DNA of 37,715 nt, from the NCBI GenBank assembly GCA_964490435.1, contig CAZBCF010000010.1, forward strand, positions 1-37,715, in the 5' to 3' direction. Below, in pieces: positions 14,377 through 22,811 of the stretch. Under the pieces are notes generated by a model. The model worked only from the letters and a program-made list of their open reading frames with translations, had not been told where the DNA came from and did no database searches. The stretch's first letter is position 1, and the number at the start of each line of letters is the position of its first letter. The translations under genes were made by a program, and so were the position numbers. Source of the stretch: IMCC26077 sp964490435. Its GTDB lineage: Bacteria; Actinomycetota; Actinomycetes; Nanopelagicales; Nanopelagicaceae.

Positions 14377-15648
14377 ATGGCATCACTGTTTACCTGGAAA
14401 CTCCACTCTGGCGGCGACGTCGTCGCACCAGATGAGCGCCTCTCCTGGCCGCGAACGATCGGTATCGGGCTCCAGCACATCGCCGCAATGTTCGGCGCCA
14501 CCTTCTTAGTCCCCGTTCTCACAGGGTTACCACCAGCGACCACGCTCTTTTTCTCGGGCATCGGAACGATCCTCTTCCTCTTGCTCACCAAAAACACGGT
14601 GCCAAGCTACCTTGGCTCCTCCTTCGCATTCCTCGGCCCTATTGCGGCGGCAAAGGCTGGCAGCGGTGGAATCGCCGCAGCCCTCGGTGGCGTCGTCGCC
14701 ACTGGTGTCTTGCTCTTCCTCGTAGGTCTGATCGTCAAAGCAGTGGGCGCATCATGGATTAATTGGTTGATGCCGCCAGTAGTGACCGGAACGATCGTCA
14801 TGGTGATTGGTTTTAATTTGGCGAGCGTGGCTTACAACAAGGCGTGGAGTGGCGAAGGGCCAGGGGCAGGACAACTACAGGCGCAAGGACCACTTCTTGG
14901 AATCATTACGTTGATTGCGATTGCGCTCATTGCCGCACTCTCTCGTGGCTTCTTGGGTCGAATCTCCATCTTCCTTGGCCTAGTCGTCGGTTATGTCGTC
15001 GCTTTGATTCGTGGCGATGTTGATACCAAGGGAATAGCAAGCGCGAAATGGATTGCGCTTCCTGATTTCACCACACCAACATTCTCGATGAGCGCAATCT
15101 TGCTCTTTGTCCCGGTAGTTCTCGTGTTGATTGCCGAGAATGTCGGGCACGTCAAGGCGGTTTCGGCAATGACCGGCAAGAATCTCGATGATCAAATGGG
15201 TAATGCCTTGATGGGTGATGGACTCGCTACGACATTGGCAGGTGCTGGCGGTGGCTCGGGTACCACTACCTATGCCGAGAACATCGGTGTCATGGCTGCC
15301 ACCAAGGTCTACTCAACTATCGCCTATTACGTCGCAGGCGTCGGTGCAATTTTGCTAGCGCTCTGTCCGAAATTCGGTGCCGTACTTAGCGCAACCCCGG
15401 TGAGCGTTCTTGGTGGTGCAAGCGTTGCGCTCTTCGGAATGATCGGAATGCTCGGTGCCAAGATTTGGATCGAGTCGAAAGTCGATCTGAGCAACTCGAC
15501 CAATCTCATCGTCGCAGGAGCCGCAGTCATCATTGGTATCGCCGATGTCTCATTCAAGCTTGGTGATTACACCTTCAACGGAATCATCAACGCAACGCTT
15601 GTAACGATTCTCGGTTATCACATCCTGCATGCAGTAAGAAAGAAATAA
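14377..15648 (+). CDS. Uracil/xanthine permease (NCS2 family, UraA-like)
   Basis: A 423-residue nucleobase:proton symporter with about 14 membrane segments. The family landmark LQHIAAMFGATFLVPVLTG is near the N-terminus, and the substrate-site regions AENVGHVKAVSAMTGKN and GGSGTTTYAENIGVMAATKV match UraA-type carriers (the conserved Glu of AENIG). The start is ATG 14377, supported by GGAAGGA 9-10 nt upstream; an upstream TTG at 14323 would add only a low-complexity acidic stretch and is rejected. The gene is divergent from padR and ends before a strong terminator, so it is probably transcribed alone. Uracil is the likeliest substrate, with xanthine or uric acid as alternatives. Confidence 0.92.
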   Translation: MASLFTWKLHSGGDVVAPDERLSWPRTIGIGLQHIAAMFGATFLVPVLTGLPPATTLFFSGIGTILFLLLTKNTVPSYLGSSFAFLGPIAAAKAGSGGIAAALGGVVATGVLLFLVGLIVKAVGASWINWLMPPVVTGTIVMVIGFNLASVAYNKAWSGEGPGAGQLQAQGPLLGIITLIAIALIAALSRGFLGRISIFLGLVVGYVVALIRGDVDTKGIASAKWIALPDFTTPTFSMSAILLFVPVVLVLIAENVGHVKAVSAMTGKNLDDQMGNALMGDGLATTLAGAGGGSGTTTYAENIGVMAATKVYSTIAYYVAGVGAILLALCPKFGAVLSATPVSVLGGASVALFGMIGMLGAKIWIESKVDLSNSTNLIVAGAAVIIGIADVSFKLGDYTFNGIINATLVTILGYHILHAVRKK

Positions 15649-15665
15649 ACTAGCGAGATCAAGAG

Positions 15666-15699
15666 AAAAACGGGCGGGGAACTCTCCTCGCCCGTTTTT
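15666..15699. terminator. Rho-independent terminator after the uracil permease
   Basis: A 15-bp stem with one G-T wobble around the loop ACTC: AAAAACGGGCGGGGA pairs with TCCTCGCCCGTTTTT. The GC-rich core is flanked by A5 and T5, so it should work on plus and probably also on minus. It separates the permease from the LysE-type gene. Confidence 0.93.
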
Positions 15700-15720
15700 C
15701 ATGTTCGTGCTCTGATTTGT

Positions 15721-15726
15721 TAGGCT
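15721..15726 (+). promoter_or_regulatory. Putative leaderless -10 box for the LysE-type gene
   Basis: TAGGCT ends 6 nt before GTG 15733, with no Shine-Dalgarno in between. It lies just after the terminator, as expected for a new transcript. Confidence 0.55.
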
Positions 15727-15732
15727 CCAGTT

Positions 15733-16383
15733 GTGTTCCTCGGAATTCCCATCCCCACGAAAATCGGCGAATACATCGCTGTTTCGATAGCGATCATCTT
15801 GGCGCCTGGCCCTTCTGTGCTCTTCACGATTGCTCGCGCGATTGCTTGGGGACGCAAGGTGGCCGTTCTCACCGTCCTTGGCAATGCCTCAGGTTTCTTC
15901 GCAATGTCACTTTTGGTTGCTGTCGGCATCGGCCCCGTCATCCAAAGTTCAGATTTCATCTATGCGGCAGTCCAATGGGGTGGTGGGCTCTATCTCATCT
16001 ATCTCGGGGTTGATGCGATTCGCAAACGCAACGAGCACACATCGCAGATGCTCGAAGATAGCTCTGCAGGCAAGCCATCTGCCCTTCGCATCATTCGCGA
16101 TGGCTTCGTCGTAGGTATTTTGAATCCCAAAGGAATCGTCTTCAATGCAGCCGTGACTCCACAATTCATCGATCGCGATGCAGGCAAAGTAATTCTGCAA
16201 CTGATTCTATTAGGGGCAATCTTTGCCCTCCTTGCTTTCGTCTGCGATGGCACCTGGGGGCTACTTGCTGGCACTGCCCGAACGTGGCTTGCCACCAATG
16301 TGCAACGAATCGTCTTGCTACGAAGTGTGGGTGGCATCGTGATGATGATTCTGGGTGTATTGGTACTCGTTCAGATTCGGTGA
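15733..16383 (+). CDS. LysE/RhtB family amino acid exporter
   Basis: A 216-residue inner-membrane exporter. The N-terminus IAIILAPGPSVLFTIARAIA carries the family PGP motif, followed by GRKVAVLTVLGNASGFF, a YLIYLGVDAIR segment and FVVGILNPKGIVF with the conserved NPK. Six membrane helices are apparent. Such proteins export amino acids or their analogues (threonine, homoserine, lysine, leucine); the substrate cannot be read from sequence. The start is GTG 15733, chosen because TAGGCT sits 6 nt upstream; the gene appears to be leaderless and monocistronic, converging with plsC. Confidence 0.9.
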   Translation: MFLGIPIPTKIGEYIAVSIAIILAPGPSVLFTIARAIAWGRKVAVLTVLGNASGFFAMSLLVAVGIGPVIQSSDFIYAAVQWGGGLYLIYLGVDAIRKRNEHTSQMLEDSSAGKPSALRIIRDGFVVGILNPKGIVFNAAVTPQFIDRDAGKVILQLILLGAIFALLAFVCDGTWGLLAGTARTWLATNVQRIVLLRSVGGIVMMILGVLVLVQIR

Positions 16384-16411
16384 TTCTCTGGCGCCATATT
16401 CGACGAGTTAC

Positions 16412-17113
16412 TTAATCGCTCTCCTCGTCAATCTCTTCGCCCTTCTGTAACAGCTCCTTCGCACGTGTGGCATAAATATCGACGTACTCCTGCCCGCTGA
16501 GTGATTGGATCTCCTTCATGATTGCATCCGTGATGCTACGTAAGACGAATGGATCAGAAGGGTCTCCATAATCTTTGAAGTTCATCGGTTTGCCGAAGTA
16601 GACCCCCACGCGCATGATTGTCGGAATCACTCTCCCAGTTGGCTGGATCTTCTCGGTGTTTATCATCGCAACTGGAACGACTGTCGCACCCGATTCGATG
16701 GCAAGGCGAGCGATTCCAGTTCGTCCGCGGTAGAGCCGACCATCGGGTGAGCGTGTGCCTTCCGGATAGATTCCAATGCATTCACCCTTTGCCAACAAAT
16801 CCACGCCCGTGCGCACCGCTGCCTCGCTCGCTCGCCCACCGGAGCGGTCAACAGGAACTTGGCCGAGCGCTTTGAAGGTCAATTTCTTGATCCAGCCTTT
16901 GAGGCCGGGCTGAGTGAAATACTCTTGTTTTGCCAAAAAAGTTACCTTTCGCGAGACAACCAACGGCATGAAAATCGAATCGCTAAAACTCAGATGATTT
17001 GAAGCGATGATCACCGGCCCAGAATTAGGCACCGAATCTAAACCGCGCACCTTTGGACGAAAGAGTAATAACAAGATCGGCGTGAGAAAGGATTTGAGAA
17101 GGCGATATGGCAT
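16412..17113 (-). CDS. 1-acyl-sn-glycerol-3-phosphate acyltransferase (PlsC family)
   Basis: Membrane-associated acyltransferase, 233 residues, probably making phosphatidic acid from lysophosphatidic acid. Acyltransferase motif I appears as NHLSFSD (H40, D45) and motif III as PEGTRS (116-121), with VDRSGGRAS between them as usual; a hydrophobic N-terminal segment anchors it. It starts directly after the stop of the glucokinase gene (TAG followed immediately by ATG), so the two are co-translated. This glucokinase-PlsC pairing recurs in actinobacteria. The C-terminal tail is acidic (GEEIDEESD). A role in phosphatidylinositol mannoside acylation is an alternative, given the PimB-like gene nearby. 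Confidence 0.9.
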   Translation of the reverse strand: MPYRLLKSFLTPILLLLFRPKVRGLDSVPNSGPVIIASNHLSFSDSIFMPLVVSRKVTFLAKQEYFTQPGLKGWIKKLTFKALGQVPVDRSGGRASEAAVRTGVDLLAKGECIGIYPEGTRSPDGRLYRGRTGIARLAIESGATVVPVAMINTEKIQPTGRVIPTIMRVGVYFGKPMNFKDYGDPSDPFVLRSITDAIMKEIQSLSGQEYVDIYATRAKELLQKGEEIDEESD

Positions 17114-18061
17114 CTAACCACGCGCCAAATCTGCAACGCCCACAAGCCCGGCATCATTTCCTAATTGAGCAGTGACAATGTTCGGGAGCGAATGACCTGA
17201 GAATGAAGCATTCCGCGCCAGCGATTCGCGCGCAGGTGCAGCAAGAATCTCGCCCGCCTCGGAGACTCCTCCACCCAGCACTATCAAATCAGGATCCAGA
17301 ATGACCGAAAGGGATGCCAGTCCGAAACCAAGCCACTCCCCAGTGATCTTGAATGCAGTATTTGCGATCCGATCACCGGCTTGGGCTGCTGCCGTCACGT
17401 GTTTTCCAGTCAAACCTTCAAGAGTTCCATCGCCATATCGCAATAATTCGAAAGCGCGCTCAGGTGCTGCCTCGATTGCTTCAGCGACATGGCGCATCAA
17501 AGCGGGCCCAGCGCAGAACTGTTCGAAGCAGCCGCGAGCACCGCAACCACAGAGCGGCCCATTTGCATTAACGCGCATATGCCCGAACTCTGCAGCCGTT
17601 CCATGTGCACCCCTAAATAATTCTCCATTGACGATGAGCGCACCGCCCATTCCCGTACCAAGGATAAAGAAGATCATATTACGCGAGTTGCGACCGGCTC
17701 CGTATCGATACTCTCCCCAACAAGCCGCATTCGCATCATTTTCGACAATGATGCGTGAACCAATCAATGGCTCTAACTCCTCAGCAAGATTGACTCCTGT
17801 CCATCCAGCAATATTCGTTGCCGCGAGCATCCGCTCGCGATCGGCTGAGACGAAGCCCGCTGCCGATAGACCGATGTGTGCAATGCGCTCCCGGACATCT
17901 CTCTGAAGTTGACTGACTAATTCTGCGACTAAGTGAGTGAGAGCATTACCACCCTCGCGTGGAGTTTCGCGACGAAGTCGAGTAATCACTCGCCCTTCAT
18001 CATCGACAACGCCACCAAGTAATTTCGTTCCACCAACATCGATTCCGATTGCGAGAGCCAT
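17114..18061 (-). CDS. ROK family glucokinase
   Basis: Cytoplasmic sugar kinase, 315 residues, phosphorylating glucose with ATP. The phosphate-binding loop DVGGTK is at 8-13, the catalytic region includes ENDANAACWGEYRYGAG, then FFILGTGMGGALIVNGELF, and the ROK zinc motif is GHMRVNANGPLCGCGARGCF with the CxCGxxGC cysteines intact. There is no N-terminal winged helix, so it is an enzyme and not a ROK repressor. It lies 45 bp downstream of the SRPBCC gene and abuts plsC. Its product glucose 6-phosphate is the substrate of Ino1 at 12519, though no regulatory link is visible. Confidence 0.93.
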   Translation of the reverse strand: MALAIGIDVGGTKLLGGVVDDEGRVITRLRRETPREGGNALTHLVAELVSQLQRDVRERIAHIGLSAAGFVSADRERMLAATNIAGWTGVNLAEELEPLIGSRIIVENDANAACWGEYRYGAGRNSRNMIFFILGTGMGGALIVNGELFRGAHGTAAEFGHMRVNANGPLCGCGARGCFEQFCAGPALMRHVAEAIEAAPERAFELLRYGDGTLEGLTGKHVTAAAQAGDRIANTAFKITGEWLGFGLASLSVILDPDLIVLGGGVSEAGEILAAPARESLARNASFSGHSLPNIVTAQLGNDAGLVGVADLARG

Positions 18062-18106
18062 TATCGATACTCGACTTTTGTCACTAGTTGTACGTTGTTG
18101 ATTCGG

Positions 18107-18535
18107 TTAATTCTCGACGTGGGCTTTGAGTTCCTTCAGCGTCTGATCGACCACAGCCTTCTCGGCCTTCTGGCGCATCATGTCTGGAACCGGCATTGAG
18201 AGCGCGACTGTAAGCGCGTAAGAGACCTCGGTCTCATCCCCAATACTTTTTAACTCTTGATGACCATCCATTGCCGTGAGTAGGTCTGCGCTCTCAAGAC
18301 TAAAGGAGAGCGCGGCAGGAAAATTGCTCCAATCAAAGGTCAACGTTGCCTCGTCGCGGAGTGCGCCGGAGACCAGAGACATCTCAACCTTGGCAGGCTT
18401 ATTCGAATCTCCCTCGAGTACCTTGACCGCTTTCATCGAACTAGACCAGCTCGGGTATGCACCAACCGACGCGATGACTTCAGCAACCTGGGCAATTGGG
18501 GCATCGATAATGATCGTGGAACGGGTTTCACTCAT
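18107..18535 (-). CDS. SRPBCC (START-like) domain protein, polyketide cyclase/dehydrase family
   Basis: A 142-residue single-domain protein with the helix-grip fold pattern: STIIIDAPIAQVAEVIASVG, a YPSWSSSMKAVKVLEGD segment, a run of alternating beta strands, and a long C-terminal helix (VPDMMRQKAEKAVVDQTLKE). Such proteins bind hydrophobic ligands in a deep pocket; no enzymatic residue can be assigned. It is divergent from a long-chain acyl-CoA synthetase gene and upstream of glucokinase and plsC, an arrangement frequent in actinobacteria, so a role in lipid handling is reasonable but inferred. TAGCCT 7 nt before the ATG suggests a leaderless transcript. Confidence 0.85.
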   Translation of the reverse strand: MSETRSTIIIDAPIAQVAEVIASVGAYPSWSSSMKAVKVLEGDSNKPAKVEMSLVSGALRDEATLTFDWSNFPAALSFSLESADLLTAMDGHQELKSIGDETEVSYALTVALSMPVPDMMRQKAEKAVVDQTLKELKAHVEN

Positions 18536-18542
18536 AGCCGCA

Positions 18543-18548
18543 AGGCTA
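18543..18548 (-). promoter_or_regulatory. Putative leaderless -10 box for the SRPBCC gene
   Basis: TAGCCT on minus ends 7 nt before the ATG at 18535; no Shine-Dalgarno is present between them. Confidence 0.5.
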
Positions 18549-18568
18549 CCCTTCTCAGCAAGCGGATG

Positions 18569-18590
18569 CCTACGCTAGCGTCTACGCTCT
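18569..18590 (+). promoter_or_regulatory. Putative promoter/operator region of the acyl-CoA synthetase gene
   Basis: CTACGCT occurs twice, 12 bp apart, the first copy forming the 10-bp palindrome ACGCTAGCGT (18572-18581). Either TACGCT (18571-18576 or 18583-18588) could serve as -10, which would give a leader of about 70-85 nt. No regulator is assigned. Confidence 0.3.
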
Positions 18591-18661
18591 CACCCAGGCC
18601 TCACGACCAGTTGGTGGAAGTGGCCGCGAGAAAGAGTAAAAGTCGCCAAAAGGAGCGCGCA

Positions 18662-20449
18662 ATGAAAGAGGTATCCGTACCTGCCCTCGTACCTCCCGCT
18701 ACTGAGGGAAATCTCACCGACCTGGTCTCAAACCGGGCGCATTTTGAACCAGAGCGCATCATGCTCTCGCGACCCGTTGGTGAAGGTTGGCAACCAGTAA
18801 GTGCACGGACTCTTGAAGCAGAGGTACGTGCCGTTGCAAAAGGTTTGATTGCCGCAGGAATAAAGAGTGGCGATCGAGTGGGTCTGCTCTCGCGCACCCG
18901 CTATGAGTGGACCATTATGGATTTTGCGATTTGGTTTGCAGGCGGTGTAGTAGTCCCCGTTTACGAAACCTCATCTGCGGAGCAGATTGAGTGGATCCTC
19001 CAAGACTCTGGCGCAGTTGGAATAGTTGTCGAGACGCCCGCGCATGCTGCACTCGTCGAAACGGTGCGCACCAAAGAATTGAAGAATATCTGGACCATAA
19101 CTGACGATGCGTTGGCTCAACTATCGCAGAGCGGCAGCGGTATCTCCGACGATCAAGTGACCGAACGGCGCAATTCACTTCGTCCTGAAACTCTCGCAAC
19201 GTTGATCTACACCTCTGGCACGACGGGCAAACCAAAAGGCGTCCAACTCACGCATGCAAACTTCCTCGCAGAGTGCGGCAATGTTGTCGAGGGTGCATCG
19301 GATCTCTTCCTCCGTCCTGGCGGATCTACTCTGCTCTTCCTTCCGTTAGCACACGTCTTTGGTCGAATGATTGAGATCGGTGCGATTCGCGCTGGATTAC
19401 ACCTTGCGCATTGCAGCGACCCGGTAGGGCGACTCATGCCTGATCTTGCGAGTTTCAAACCAAACTTTGTCCTCTCAGTCCCACGTATTTTTGAAAAAAT
19501 TTACAACGGCGCCGAAGCGAAAGCGGATGCCGCTGGAAAGGGGAAGATTTTCCGGAAAGCCGCAGGCGTCGCCATCGCTTACAGCGAGGGGATGCAAAAT
19601 GGCCACATCTCTCCTGGGTTACGGATCCAACATGCGATTTTCGACAAACTTGTCTTCAGCAAAATTCGTCACATCATGGGTGGAAACGTCGATGCTGCTA
19701 TCTCTGGTGGCGCACCACTTGGAGAGCGCCTTGGCCACTTCTTCCGCGGTGCCGGCGTACGCGTCCTCGAGGGATATGGATTAACCGAGACGACAGCTGG
19801 CGCCACTCTCAATCTCACCTCGTCGGTGAAAATCGGCTCAGTCGGTCGTCCGATTCCAGGAACCACGATAAAGATTGACGACGATGGTGAGGTCCTCATC
19901 AAAGGTCCAATCGTGATGAATGGTTATTGGCAGAACGATGCTGCAAACAAGGAGGTCTTCACCTCCGATGGATACTTCCGTTCTGGAGATCTCGGTCGCC
20001 TTGACGAGAATGGCTTCCTCTACATTGTCGGGCGTAAGAAAGAATTAATCGTCACCTCTGGCGGCAAGAACGTCGCACCAGCGGTCCTTGAAGATCGACT
20101 CCGCGCGCACCCACTGGTGAGCCAGTGCGTGGTCGTCGGTGACAACAAGCCATACATCGCTGCCCTAGTCACCCTCGACCAGGATGCCGTGAAAGTGTGG
20201 GCAGCTGCCAACAACAAAGGTGGGGCAGCGCTCGCAGATCTCGCAAAAGATCCAGCGCTCATCGCCGTTATCCAGACCGCGGTCGATGAAGCAAACAAAG
20301 CCGTTAGCAAGGCCGAGTCGATTCGTAAGTTCACGATCCTCCCAGTTGATTTCACCATCGCTGGTGGACACCTCACTGCAAAGCTCTCTGTGAAACGTCA
20401 TGTGGTAGCAAAAGAGTTCGCAGTTGACATCGAAAAACTCTACGAGTGA
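18662..20449 (+). CDS. Long-chain fatty acid-CoA ligase (FadD15-like)
   Basis: ATP-dependent acyl-CoA synthetase, 595 residues, activating long-chain fatty acids at the membrane surface. The AMP-binding signature LIYTSGTTGKPKGVQLTH is near residues 180-196; further motifs are GYGLTETTAGATLN and YFRSGDLGRLDENGFLYIVG (the adenosine-binding Asp) followed by RKKELIVTSGGKNVAP. The ATG at 18662 has an ideal AAAGGAG 7 nt upstream; the frame extends 32 codons further with no support. The 3' end overlaps the histidine kinase gene by 26 bp. The overall form resembles the actinobacterial FadD15 type that feeds membrane lipid synthesis or beta-oxidation. Confidence 0.93.
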   Translation: MKEVSVPALVPPATEGNLTDLVSNRAHFEPERIMLSRPVGEGWQPVSARTLEAEVRAVAKGLIAAGIKSGDRVGLLSRTRYEWTIMDFAIWFAGGVVVPVYETSSAEQIEWILQDSGAVGIVVETPAHAALVETVRTKELKNIWTITDDALAQLSQSGSGISDDQVTERRNSLRPETLATLIYTSGTTGKPKGVQLTHANFLAECGNVVEGASDLFLRPGGSTLLFLPLAHVFGRMIEIGAIRAGLHLAHCSDPVGRLMPDLASFKPNFVLSVPRIFEKIYNGAEAKADAAGKGKIFRKAAGVAIAYSEGMQNGHISPGLRIQHAIFDKLVFSKIRHIMGGNVDAAISGGAPLGERLGHFFRGAGVRVLEGYGLTETTAGATLNLTSSVKIGSVGRPIPGTTIKIDDDGEVLIKGPIVMNGYWQNDAANKEVFTSDGYFRSGDLGRLDENGFLYIVGRKKELIVTSGGKNVAPAVLEDRLRAHPLVSQCVVVGDNKPYIAALVTLDQDAVKVWAAANNKGGAALADLAKDPALIAVIQTAVDEANKAVSKAESIRKFTILPVDFTIAGGHLTAKLSVKRHVVAKEFAVDIEKLYE

Positions 20450-21038
20450 TACCAGCGAGCGACTCAGCGTCGCTCGTGACCTGCATGACACCATTGCCCA
20501 AGAGTTAGCCGCGATTGGATACGCATGCGATGAAGCCATTTCACTATCGAGCGCCGGACAAACGAGGACGCAACTATTAGCCATTCGCTCCCGGCTAACG
20601 ATGTTGAGCACCACCCTCCGCGATGAAATCGCGCTGCTTCGAAGCGTTCCCTATGACTTAGCCGGTGCCATGTCTGCATTTCTCAATGAACTCAGTCGAC
20701 AAGGTGAAACCGCCGTCACTTTCGTCAACGAACTGCCTGATTCGATATACATGGACGCTACACGTGAACTCGAGGTGTACCGAGCGGTGCGAGAATTACT
20801 GGCAAACATCGTCACCCACGCCAATGCCGAACACATTCACATCACATACATGCAGCAGCCAAGTTCACATGTTATTGAGATTAACGATGATGGGCTCGAA
20901 AATCTCAGTTTTAGTGGCGCGATTGATCTTCACTTCGGTCAACGTGGAGTACACGAACGAATCCACGCGCTCGCTGGCGCCATTACCTATACTCGAACTA
21001 ACGCTGGGAACTGCTATCAGATCGCACTCCCCCGATGA
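20424..21038 (+). CDS. Sensorless NarL-type histidine kinase
   Basis: A 204-residue kinase core with the HisKA_3 dimerisation helix (RLSVARDLHDTIAQELAAIG, phospho-acceptor His21) followed by a short HATPase domain with VRELLANIVTHANAEHI as N box and a reduced G box (INDDGLENLSF, FGQRGVHERI). No membrane helix or sensory domain precedes it; the protein is cytoplasmic and must get its input from a partner. The only in-frame start before the His box is TTG 20424, inside the acyl-CoA synthetase gene, with AGAG about 7 nt upstream, so translation is coupled to fadD. Its stop overlaps the response regulator start (ATGA). Confidence 0.85.
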   Translation: MTSKNSTSDTSERLSVARDLHDTIAQELAAIGYACDEAISLSSAGQTRTQLLAIRSRLTMLSTTLRDEIALLRSVPYDLAGAMSAFLNELSRQGETAVTFVNELPDSIYMDATRELEVYRAVRELLANIVTHANAEHIHITYMQQPSSHVIEINDDGLENLSFSGAIDLHFGQRGVHERIHALAGAITYTRTNAGNCYQIALPR

Positions 21039-21676
21039 GTACCTTGACCGAAACTGGAGAACGTAAACTTCTCATCGTCGAAGACCATCCCATCGTGCGC
21101 GAAGGCCTGCGCCGGGCCCTCGCTGCCCACGGATTCTCTAACCTGGTCGAAGCAGGTAGTTGCGCTGAAGGTCGTGGACAGTTAGCCAAGTGCGATCCAG
21201 ACATCCTGATCACTGATCTACATCTGCCTGATGGATTGAGTTTCGAGATGATCGCCTGGGCGCGCAAAGTGAAGCCTTCGATTGCCATCATCATCCTCAC
21301 GGTTGAAAGTGGCGCATCATTCCTCCTCGCGGCGGCCGAGTCTGGCGCTAATGCACTCATCAATAAATCCGCCCCGATTGCACATCTGATTAGCGCCATC
21401 GAAGTAGCAGTTAAGGCACCAAAATCTTTCACAGCCGAAGGCTTGGTTGATGCAATGCGCCAAGAACGAGATCTGCCAAAACTTACTCCACGCGAATTAG
21501 AGATCTTAGAAAAGTTGATGTCTGGTGCTCAGTTGCAGGCCATTGGGAAGGCTCTCTTTATCAGCCTACCTACAGTGAAGACTCATTTAGCAAGTATCTA
21601 TCGGAAATTAGAGTGTGATAATCGCACTTCTGCAATCACGCGAGCTTTGGCTTTAGGTTTGGTCCGACTCAAGTAA
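21035..21676 (+). CDS. NarL/LuxR-family response regulator
   Basis: A 213-residue regulator: receiver domain with LLIVEDHPIVREGL (acidic pocket), phospho-acceptor Asp61 in ILITDLHLPDG, a conserved Thr in IIILTVESG and Lys in ALINKSAP, then a C-terminal LuxR-type helix-turn-helix (LTPRELEILEKLMSGAQLQA and LFISLPTVKTHLASIYRKLE). It overlaps the kinase gene by 4 bp, so the two form a cognate pair. The HTH has QLQAIGKALFIS in place of the commoner NKEIA pattern but should still bind DNA. Targets unknown; the fadD linkage suggests lipid or envelope genes. It overlaps the convergent pimB-like gene by 24 bp. Confidence 0.92.
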   Translation: MSTLTETGERKLLIVEDHPIVREGLRRALAAHGFSNLVEAGSCAEGRGQLAKCDPDILITDLHLPDGLSFEMIAWARKVKPSIAIIILTVESGASFLLAAAESGANALINKSAPIAHLISAIEVAVKAPKSFTAEGLVDAMRQERDLPKLTPRELEILEKLMSGAQLQAIGKALFISLPTVKTHLASIYRKLECDNRTSAITRALALGLVRLK

Positions 21677-22810
21677 CCTTCGAAAACGCGCGCCGATGAC
21701 AGGCCAACTCCATTGGGTTTCCATCCATTTGCGCCCACTGGCGCCCATCTGTTGACGTTCGAGCGGCGAATCAAGGAACGTATTGAGCGCGGTTGCCACG
21801 TGCTCGACATTTCGCCCGTTCACCACAACCCCGGTAACGCCTTGTTGTACTGCATCAGGAGAGCCACCTGAATCTCCAGCAATCACCGGAACACCCGATG
21901 CGCTGGCTTCGAGATAGACGATCCCCAAACCCTCCACCTCAAGACCACGGAAACGATCTCGGGTGGGCGATGCAAAAATATCGGCGAGGCGAAAGAGTTC
22001 GGGTAACTCTTCGTACGGAACTCGACCAAGGAAGCTGACGCGTGTTTCAACTCGCTCACGTGCGGCAAGGGCGCGTAATCGCTTTTCATAATTACCGGTT
22101 CCTGCGATGAGCAATTGTGCATTGGGCTGGCGCGAATGTATCTGAGCCATCGCTTTTATCAAGATGTCCTGACCTTTTCGCTGTACCAATCGGCCGACAC
22201 ATAAAATCACTTGTTTATCGGTGACGCCATATTTCGCCTGCAGCGCAGCAGATTTTTGACCAGGCTGAAAATTCGATGTATCAACGCCCGGTGGTAGCGC
22301 AGTCAATTTCTGATGATCTCTTTCATCGATCGCCTTGGCCAGTGCTTCACGAGTGAATGCACCCAGATAAGTAAGATGATCGACGTTTCGAGCAACACGA
22401 CGAAGCATATGCCTAAAAAGCGGCAACTTTGCCCACCACACTTCATGGCCATGGGTCAATGCGACGATCTTCCGAACACCATTTTTTCTCAGCGACGGAG
22501 CGAGCAAGCCAAGTGGGACGCTGGCGCCAAAAACCACAGTCTTGATTGCATGGGCGTGGATGGTGCCAGCAACCCGGTTTCGTAAGCCAAGCGTGGGTAA
22601 CAGGATTCGGCGGCGATCTCGCACCACCACTACCCCAAGTTGTTCGAAGATATTCTCGTCAAATCGTTCTTCCACTGCCTGATCTTTATAACTCGACGCG
22701 TGCACGACAACCGAATCCTTGGGTAATTGTCGAATGAGGCCTTCGACAAAAGTTTGGATACCTCCACTCTGCGGAGGGAAATCATTGGTGATGAACAGTA
22801 TTTTTGCCAC
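21653..22810 (-). CDS. pimB: GT4 mannosyltransferase, PimB-like
   Basis: Glycosyltransferase of GT-B fold, family 4, 385 residues. The acceptor domain starts ILFITNDFPPQSGGIQTFVE, which resembles PimB' of Corynebacteriales; the donor domain has VILCVGRLVQRKGQDILIKA, LLIAGTGNYEKRL and the ExxGIVYLEASASGVPVIAG element for nucleotide-sugar binding. PimB' adds the second mannose to phosphatidylinositol monomannoside at the cytoplasmic membrane face. GTG 22808-22810 is the start, one base after the stop of the NlpC/P60 gene, so translation is coupled. Ino1 in the same window fits phosphatidylinositol mannoside synthesis. The exact acceptor is inferred; another GT4 mannosyl or glucosyl transferase is possible. 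Confidence 0.85.
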   Translation of the reverse strand: MAKILFITNDFPPQSGGIQTFVEGLIRQLPKDSVVVHASSYKDQAVEERFDENIFEQLGVVVVRDRRRILLPTLGLRNRVAGTIHAHAIKTVVFGASVPLGLLAPSLRKNGVRKIVALTHGHEVWWAKLPLFRHMLRRVARNVDHLTYLGAFTREALAKAIDERDHQKLTALPPGVDTSNFQPGQKSAALQAKYGVTDKQVILCVGRLVQRKGQDILIKAMAQIHSRQPNAQLLIAGTGNYEKRLRALAARERVETRVSFLGRVPYEELPELFRLADIFASPTRDRFRGLEVEGLGIVYLEASASGVPVIAGDSGGSPDAVQQGVTGVVVNGRNVEHVATALNTFLDSPLERQQMGASGRKWMETQWSWPVIGARFRRLLESDQT

Positions 22811-22811
22811 G

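Noticed and set aside
18536..18547. AGCC-GCAA-GGCT mini-hairpin upstream of the SRPBCC gene as a regulatory RNA element
   Set aside because: Only 4 bp, and its arms are explained by the TAGCCT -10 box and the start region.
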